DNA from: Sediminimonas qiaohouensis DSM 21189
Lineage (GTDB): Bacteria; Pseudomonadota; Alphaproteobacteria; Rhodobacterales; Rhodobacteraceae
Assembly: GCF_000423645.1 (NCBI RefSeq)
Contig: NZ_AUIJ01000014.1
Location: 1-64,000 of the forward strand
Direction: 5' to 3'
DNA: 64,000 nt
Position 1 is the first letter of the stretch. Every line of letters begins with the position of its first letter. The notes under the pieces were generated by a model. The model did not search any database. It worked only from the letters and a program-made list of their open reading frames with translations, and was not told where the DNA came from. A program made the position numbers and the translations under genes. This document shows positions 62,129 through 64,000 of the stretch, in pieces.

Positions 62129-62542
62129 ATGCGACCGGCATTTCATTTAGCCTACCACGTTCGCGATCTGGATCAGGCGCGGGAATTCTATTCCGGCCTT
62201 TTGGGGGCGAGCGAGGGGCGCAGCACCGATACATGGGTGGATTTCGACTTTTTCGGTCATCAACTCAGCCTGCATCTGGGAGAGCCGTTCGCGACCACTG
62301 ACACAGGAAAAGTGGGCGATCATATGGTGCCCATGCCGCATCTTGGCGTGGTTCTGGGCCTTGATGACTGGCGGGCGCTGGCCGATAGGCTTGTCGCGGC
62401 GGGGGTGGAATTTGTCCTGCCGCCCTCTGTGAGGTTCGAAGGGCAGCCGGGCGAGCAGTGGACGATGTTCTTTCGCGATCCGTCGGGCAACCCGATCGAG
62501 ATCAAGGGCCTGGCCGCGGAAGAGGGGCTTTTCGCCAGTTGA
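62129..62542 (+). CDS. VOC-family (glyoxalase/dioxygenase-like) protein
   Basis: 137 residues from ATG 62129, after GAAAGGACGAACA. A single vicinal-oxygen-chelate module: AFHLAYHVRDLDQAREFYSG, MPHLGVVLGLDDWRALADRL, and the C-terminal TMFFRDPSGNPIEIKG with the metal-ligand Glu. It could be a small dioxygenase, lyase or antibiotic-binding protein; the substrate is unknown. Divergent from metY with only 88 bp between start codons. Confidence 0.9.
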   Translation: MRPAFHLAYHVRDLDQAREFYSGLLGASEGRSTDTWVDFDFFGHQLSLHLGEPFATTDTGKVGDHMVPMPHLGVVLGLDDWRALADRLVAAGVEFVLPPSVRFEGQPGEQWTMFFRDPSGNPIEIKGLAAEEGLFAS

Positions 62543-62996
62543 ATTGGCAGGCAGATGAAAACCCCTTCGCTTGATCCCTGATGGTCTTGTTTCGGACCTT
62601 CGATATATCGCCCTGCGCGAAATAGCGCCCGAAGCCCGCCGCGCATCGCCGGGCCGCCCCCCGGCGCGGCGATTTGGCTAACACCTGTGCAGCGCACCAA
62701 GGTAATTCGGGTTTGGCAAAAATAAAGTGCCCCGAACCAATGTTGGATCGCCGCACCGCGGCCCGCCGATGAGCGGCTTCTCGGCCGCTTGCCGCTTTGG
62801 CGCGTCCTTGGGTCGTTTTGTTGCGCGTGCCTGGCTGATATATGCTCACCCTGCGCGTGAGTGCCGATACGTGACGGGTGGCGGAAACCTTTCAAGAATC
62901 TTTCACATAAGGCTCAGCAAACTGTTGCGCTGCACTGCGGCATGAGGCTACCACTTTGCAACGCAAACGCACGGACACCCAGACAGGAGCCCGCAA
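62543..62996. other. 454-bp intergenic region before pyruvate carboxylase
   Basis: No gene recognised; the open frames here are short and of poor composition. A weak promoter-like TTTTGT-N17-TATATG lies at about 62816-62844. The GC-rich stretch 62630-62680 could form local hairpins. The CAGGAG ribosome site of pyc is at the right end. Confidence 0.45.
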
Positions 62997-64000
62997 ATGC
63001 CCGAGTTCAACAAGATCCTGATTGCCAATCGCGGCGAAATCGCCATCCGCGTCATGCGCGCCGCTAATGAGCTGGGCAAGAAAACCGTCGCCGTCTTTGC
63101 CGAAGAGGACAAGCTCAGCCTGCACCGTTTCAAGGCGGACGAGGCGTATCGGATCGGCGAGGGGATGGGGCCGGTCGCGGCCTACCTGTCGATCGACGAG
63201 ATCATCCGCGTGGCTCGCGAGGCGGGCGCCGACGCGATCCACCCCGGCTATGGGTTGTTGTCGGAAAACCCCGAGTTTGTCGACGCCTGCACCAACGCGG
63301 GGATCGTGTTCATCGGCCCGCGCGCCGAAACGATGCGCGCGCTCGGCGACAAGGCCAGTGCCCGGCGCGTGGCGATCGAGGCGGGTGTGCCGGTGATCCC
63401 GGCGACCGAGGTCCTGGGCGAGGACATGGATGCGATCCGCACCGCGGCGGGCGAAATCGGCTATCCCCTGATGCTCAAGGCCAGCTGGGGCGGCGGCGGG
63501 CGCGGCATGCGCCCGATCAACAGCGCCGACGAGCTGGAGGAAAAGGTGCTGGAAGGGCGCCGCGAGGCCGAAGCCGCCTTTGGCAACGGCGAGGGCTATC
63601 TTGAAAAGATGATCACCCGAGCGCGCCATGTCGAGGTGCAGATCCTTGGCGACAAAAGCGGCGAGATCTATCATTTGTGGGAGCGCGACTGCTCGGTCCA
63701 GCGGCGCAATCAGAAGGTGGTCGAGCGCGCCCCGGCGCCCTACCTGGCGCAAGCGCAGCGCGAAGAGCTGTGTGAGCTGGGCCGCCGCATCTGCCAGCAC
63801 GTGAATTATGAGTGCGCCGGCACGGTCGAGTTCCTGATGGACATGGACACCGGCAGTTTCTACTTCATCGAGGTCAATCCGCGCGTTCAGGTCGAACACA
63901 CCGTCACCGAAGAGGTGACCGGCGTCGATATCGTGCAGGCCCAGATCAAGATCGCCGAGGGCAAGCCGCTGGCCGAGGCAACGGGCAAGCCGGGGCAGGC
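62997..64000 (+). CDS. pyc: Pyruvate carboxylase (3' end outside window)
   Basis: The first 334 residues are present; the frame is open to the right edge. The biotin carboxylase domain starts KILIANRGEIAIRVMRAANE and carries EEDKLSLHRFKADEAYRIGE, the segment that distinguishes pyruvate carboxylase from AccC and propionyl-CoA carboxylase. ATP-grasp motifs: MLKASWGGGGRGM near residue 160, HVEVQILGD, RDCSVQRRNQKVVE and FIEVNPRVQVEHTVTEE. It makes oxaloacetate from pyruvate and bicarbonate (anaplerosis). CAGGAG sits 7 bp before ATG 62997. Confidence 0.95.
   Translation, partial: MPEFNKILIANRGEIAIRVMRAANELGKKTVAVFAEEDKLSLHRFKADEAYRIGEGMGPVAAYLSIDEIIRVAREAGADAIHPGYGLLSENPEFVDACTNAGIVFIGPRAETMRALGDKASARRVAIEAGVPVIPATEVLGEDMDAIRTAAGEIGYPLMLKASWGGGGRGMRPINSADELEEKVLEGRREAEAAFGNGEGYLEKMITRARHVEVQILGDKSGEIYHLWERDCSVQRRNQKVVERAPAPYLAQAQREELCELGRRICQHVNYECAGTVEFLMDMDTGSFYFIEVNPRVQVEHTVTEEVTGVDIVQAQIKIAEGKPLAEATGKPGQ

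Overview
This is ordinary chromosomal DNA from a GC-rich alphaproteobacterium, most likely a marine-type member of the Rhodobacterales (Roseobacter group). The evidence is the soxBDAG sarcosine oxidase operon, the conserved SUV3-like helicase / S4 / FdxA / CarD cluster, RpoH with the alphaproteobacterial LexA-type SOS box at mmcB, a tRNA-His without G-1, CcrM-type GANTC sites, and Kps-type capsule genes. Assignment is by recognising protein families; no database search was possible.

Layout. 1-1.5 kb: end of a LivF-family ABC ATPase, a decayed tyrosine integrase and the tRNA-Glu gene it probably used as attachment site. 1.6-6.4 kb: recJ, hom, a small lipoprotein, a TetR regulator with a perfect palindrome in front, a membrane protein. 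6.4-9.2 kb: three overlapping Tad-type pilus/secretion genes (TadE-like, TadE/F-like, TadG with a von Willebrand A domain). 9.5-16.6 kb: glutamate-type dehydrogenase and soxBDAG, that is demethylation of sarcosine with amino nitrogen handling. 16.7-20.8 kb: dnaG-rpoD. 21-25.5 kb: acyP divergent from rmuC-yjbQ, a secreted protein, nrdR-ribD. 25.7-30.6 kb: capsule genes kpsC, a kpsD-like exporter and a kpsS-like gene. 30.8-34.8 kb: ribE, a metallo-hydrolase, ribB(X)-ribH-nusB. 34.9-40.1 kb: BCCT transporter, mmcB under an SOS box, GNAT, tRNA-His, pseudouridine synthase. 40.2-43.5 kb: rpoH, a DksA-like zinc finger, pepF. 43.8-46.8 kb: FAH-family enzyme, alpha/beta hydrolase, SCP2 protein, TPR protein. 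46.9-51.3 kb: helicase, S4 RNA-binding protein, fdxA, carD. 51.3-55 kb: cobS/cobT divergent pair and a Kef-type antiporter. 55-56.8 kb: Lrp regulator divergent from hppD. 57-62.5 kb: a large trans-envelope protein with GspL/PilM-like and GspC/PilP-like ends, a SIMPL protein, metY, a VOC protein. 63-64 kb: start of pyruvate carboxylase.

No CRISPR array, intact prophage, insertion sequence or obvious novel multi-gene system is present. The best leads are regulatory or architectural: an apparent H-type pseudoknot that would sequester the metY ribosome-binding site (SAM/SAH-riboswitch-like in design), the 922-residue bitopic protein that seems to merge two secretion-platform components, a cluster of three GANTC sites in front of rpoD, a terminator-ended transcript candidate in front of carD, a perfect SOS box at mmcB, a RibB fused to a GTP cyclohydrolase II domain without its zinc cysteines, and an intergenic repeat family placed at the 3' ends of convergent genes.
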